From Mycobacterium intracellulare ATCC 13950 (GTDB lineage: Bacteria > Actinomycetota > Actinomycetes > Mycobacteriales > Mycobacteriaceae), in the NCBI RefSeq assembly GCF_000277125.1, contig NC_016946.1, forward strand, positions 5,270,001 to 5,334,000: DNA of 64,000 bases, in the 5' to 3' direction. The position numbers were made by a program, and so were the translations under genes. This document shows, piece after piece, positions 61,899 to 64,000 of the stretch; within the stretch, counting starts at the first letter, position 1; each line of letters begins with the position of its first letter. The notes under the pieces are model-generated. The model was given only the letters and a program-made list of their open reading frames with translations. It was not told the DNA's origin and searched no databases.

Positions 61899-61911
61899 AG
61901 ACGGACCGTCT
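61899..61911. promoter_or_regulatory. Palindrome AGACGG-A-CCGTCT
   Basis: A perfect 13-bp dyad right after TATA, framed by CTAC and GTAG, 40 bp before the acyl-CoA synthetase. The form is common for TetR operators; no regulator is next to it except those at 58886 and 59521. Confidence 0.5.
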
Positions 61912-61950
61912 CGTCTCGTAGGGCAGGCAGAGTGAGGGTGAATCGGACCG

Positions 61951-63582
61951 ATGGCTGACGACACGATTCAAGCGCTGCTGCGCAAGCGCCTATCCGATTC
62001 ATCGATCGCGGTGAAATACGGTGATGCGCAATGGAGTTGGCGCCAGTATCTGGAGGGCTCGACGGCGCGGGCCGCGGCCCTGCTGGCCGCCGCCGATCCG
62101 TCCCGGCCGGTGCACGTCGGCGCCCTGCTGGGAAACACCCCCGAGATGCTGAGCCAGATGGCGGCGGCCGGGCTCGGCGGCTACGTGCTGTGCGGCCTGA
62201 ACACCACCCGCCGTGGCGAGGCGCTGGCCGCCGACATCCGCCGCGCGGACTGCCAGTTCGTGGTGACCGACGCCGAGCACCGCCCGCTGCTGGACGGCCT
62301 GGACCTGGCGAACACGCGCGTCCTCGACACCTCGACGCCGCAGTGGGCCGAGCTCATCGACTCCGCCGGCGAGCTGACGCCGCATCGGCAGGTCACCGCG
62401 ATGGACGCCTTCATGATGATCTTCACGTCGGGAACGAGCGGAAATCCCAAGGCGGTGCAGGTATCTCACTTCATGGCCACGGTCGCCGGGCTCAGCCTGG
62501 CCGAGCGATTCACCCTCACCGACCAGGACACCTGTTACGTGTCGATGCCGCTGTTTCATTCCAACGCGGTGGTCGCGGGATGGGCGCCGGCGGTGTGCTC
62601 GGGTGCCGCGATCGTGCCGGCGAAATTCTCGGCGAGCAACTTCCTCGACGACATCCGCCGCCACGGCGCCACCTACATGAACTACGTCGGCAAGCCGCTG
62701 GCCTACATCCTGGCCACCGCCGAACGCGACGACGACGCCGACAATCCGCTGCGGGTGGCGTTCGGCAACGAGGCCAACGATAAGGACATCGAGGAGTTCG
62801 CGCGCCGGTTCGGTGTGCAGGTCGAGGACGGCTTCGGGTCGACCGAGAACGCCGTCATCGTGATCCGCGAACCCGGCACGCCCAAGGGCTCCATCGGACG
62901 GGGCGCCGACGGGGTGGCCATCTACCACAGCGATACCGTCACCGAATGCGCGGTCGCCCGGTTCGACGCCGACGGGGCACTCGTCAACGCCGACGAAGCG
63001 GTGGGCGAGCTGGTGAACACGGCCGGCTCGGGTTTCTTCACCGGCTACTACAACGACCCGGACGCCAACGCCGAGCGCATGCGCCACGGCATGTACTGGT
63101 CCGGAGACCTGGCCTACCGCGACTCCGACGGCTGGATCTACCTGGCCGGCCGCACCGCCGACTGGATGCGGGTCGACGGCGAGAACCTGGCCGCCGCGCC
63201 CATCGAACGGATCCTGTTGCGCCACAGCGCGATCAACCGGGTCGCGGTCTACGCCGTCGCGGACGGCCATGTCGGCGATCAAGTGATGGCGGCCGTCGTG
63301 CTCAACGACGGCCACACGCTGGCGCCCGACGAATTCGAGGCGTTCCTCGACACCCAGCCCGACCTGTCCCCCAAGGCGCGCCCACGCTACGTCCGCATCG
63401 CCGCCGACCTGCCCAGCACCGCCACCCACAAGGTGCTCAAGCGCCAGTTGATCGCCCAGGGAACCGCGATCGGGCAGGGAGAAATGTTGTGGGAGCGCGA
63501 ATCCCGCGGGACAGCCTATGCGGTCACGGGCTCCGGGGCGCCCTCCGGCGGATCTGCCCCTTCGACCGTCGCACCCGTTTGA
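61951..63582 (+). CDS. AMP-forming acyl-CoA synthetase (FadD1/FadD17-like)
   Basis: ANL ligase of 543 residues: MIFTSGTSGNPKAVQVSH, EDGFGSTENAV, SGDLAYRDSDGWIYLAGRTADWMRVDGENLAAAPIER and THKVLKRQL. The Asp in DWMRVDGEN and EDGFGSTE match FadD1/FadD17-like mycobacterial ligases, as far as I can recall. The last 20 residues overlap the convergent PadR gene by 59 bp, which is long. A TetR-type palindrome sits upstream. Probable role: activation of a lipid or branched acid. Confidence 0.92.
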   Translation: MADDTIQALLRKRLSDSSIAVKYGDAQWSWRQYLEGSTARAAALLAAADPSRPVHVGALLGNTPEMLSQMAAAGLGGYVLCGLNTTRRGEALAADIRRADCQFVVTDAEHRPLLDGLDLANTRVLDTSTPQWAELIDSAGELTPHRQVTAMDAFMMIFTSGTSGNPKAVQVSHFMATVAGLSLAERFTLTDQDTCYVSMPLFHSNAVVAGWAPAVCSGAAIVPAKFSASNFLDDIRRHGATYMNYVGKPLAYILATAERDDDADNPLRVAFGNEANDKDIEEFARRFGVQVEDGFGSTENAVIVIREPGTPKGSIGRGADGVAIYHSDTVTECAVARFDADGALVNADEAVGELVNTAGSGFFTGYYNDPDANAERMRHGMYWSGDLAYRDSDGWIYLAGRTADWMRVDGENLAAAPIERILLRHSAINRVAVYAVADGHVGDQVMAAVVLNDGHTLAPDEFEAFLDTQPDLSPKARPRYVRIAADLPSTATHKVLKRQLIAQGTAIGQGEMLWERESRGTAYAVTGSGAPSGGSAPSTVAPV

Positions 63583-64000
63583 CCGGATCGCGGGTGGTGC
63601 CGGCGGCGATCTCGTCGCGCAGCTGGGAGATGTTGGAGATCTCCGCGTACAGCCCGCGGATCGCGTAGTCCAAAACGGCGAAGGAGTAGCGCTGTTCGGG
63701 GTCGTCGGTGATGCCGAGCTCGCGGGAACGCTGCCGCGACCACAGCGCCTCGTCGAGCCGGGCCCGGGTCGCGTCGAGATGGCGGTCCAGGGTGTCCAGG
63801 ACGTGTTCGGGGTCCTCGCCGCGGGCCAGCCAGGTTTTGAGGATGACGGGGTGTTTGATGACCACTTGGTCCTGCCCCGGGAAGTGCTGCACCCAGCGGC
63901 GCAGCGCGTCGAGCCCGGCCTCGGTGGTCTCGTACAGGGTGATGGCGCGCTTGCCGGACTGGGCGCCGGTCTCGCTGACCATTCCCCGGGCCAGCAGTCT
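63524..64000 (-). CDS. PadR-family regulator (N-terminus outside the window)
   Basis: Partial repressor, at least 158 residues. Seen: LLARGMVSETGAQSGKRAITLYETTEAGLDALRRWV, which is the wing and beta hairpin of PadR winged helices, then the C-terminal alpha-helical dimerisation domain (PadR vir-like, DTLDRHLDATRARLDEAL). The frame is open to position 64000, so the first helices and the start lie beyond the edge. It overlaps the acyl-CoA synthetase tail on the opposite strand by 59 bp. Ends in a basic tail (RRRAPRSP). Confidence 0.9.
   Translation of the reverse strand, partial: RLLARGMVSETGAQSGKRAITLYETTEAGLDALRRWVQHFPGQDQVVIKHPVILKTWLARGEDPEHVLDTLDRHLDATRARLDEALWSRQRSRELGITDDPEQRYSFAVLDYAIRGLYAEISNISQLRDEIAAGTTRDPVKRVRRSKGQIRRRAPRSP

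Noticed and set aside
1..64000. tRNA, rRNA, CRISPR array, insertion sequence or prophage
   Set aside because: No transposase, integrase or terminal repeats, no regularly spaced repeats and no cloverleaf candidate recognised by eye; a tRNA search program would settle the last point.

Overview
The window looks like chromosomal DNA of a mycobacterium, probably slow-growing and close to the M. avium complex. The basis is very high G+C, many GTG/TTG starts, and the mix of families: four acyl-CoA synthetases of the FadD type, 14 short-chain dehydrogenases (SDRs), a mycofactocin-type SDR and an NDMA-type alcohol dehydrogenase, a CtpI-like giant P-type ATPase, a LipJ-like hydrolase/adenylate cyclase fusion, a secreted cutinase, an MpaB-like protein and a SigG-like sigma factor with a SnoaL tail. 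The species assignment is inference. I found no rRNA, tRNA, insertion sequence, integrase, phage gene or CRISPR array. Genes are packed tightly; no stretch above about 290 bp lacks a gene. Both ends of the window cut genes (an SDR on the left, a PadR regulator on the right).

1-12.5 kb: two divergent, translationally coupled operons under a GntR/UTRA regulator. Leftward: SDR, Rieske oxygenase, Baeyer-Villiger monooxygenase, SDR. Rightward: double SMP-30 lactonase-like propeller, the GntR regulator, acyl-CoA synthetase, SDR, second acyl-CoA synthetase, zinc alcohol dehydrogenase. Read together, these can hydroxylate an alicyclic ring, oxidise the alcohol to a ketone, insert oxygen to make a lactone, open it, oxidise the product and activate the acid with CoA. 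I consider this the most interesting system here. Two related palindromic boxes lie in the shared promoter.

12.5-24 kb: an SRPBCC protein, an NTF2-like protein, a small unknown protein with a clear terminator, DUF899 and SDR genes divergent from an ECF sigma gene, the 1610-residue CtpI-like ATPase, and an SDR/acyl-CoA synthetase pair.

24-34 kb: secreted cutinase with strikingly different codon use, SDR, MpaB-like oxygenase divergent from a TetR regulator, LipJ-like cyclase, two methyltransferases, an SRPBCC protein, an SDR divergent from a CGNR zinc-finger regulator, a likely real 54-residue gene upstream of a methyltransferase, and an SDR divergent from a thioesterase.

34-40 kb: DUF2127 membrane protein, then a second catabolic divergon: IclR regulator plus MmgE/PrpD one way; zinc dehydrogenase, SnoaL-like protein and SDR the other.

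40-52 kb: a calcium/cation exchanger, SDR, second Baeyer-Villiger monooxygenase, TetR plus YkgB-like membrane protein divergent from a PNPOx-like oxidase, SRPBCC protein, then a LysR regulator divergent from a five-gene operon (SDR, sulfotransferase, lipocalin-like unknown, mycofactocin-type SDR, SDR).

52-64 kb: copper chaperone and Cu(I) P-type ATPase, membrane-anchored esterase, Tat-exported polysaccharide deacetylase, secreted lipase, two TetR regulators, alpha/beta hydrolase, SDR, acyl-CoA synthetase and the partial PadR regulator. Several divergent promoters carry clear inverted repeats that are good operator candidates, and one 51-nt palindromic element occurs twice in the window.
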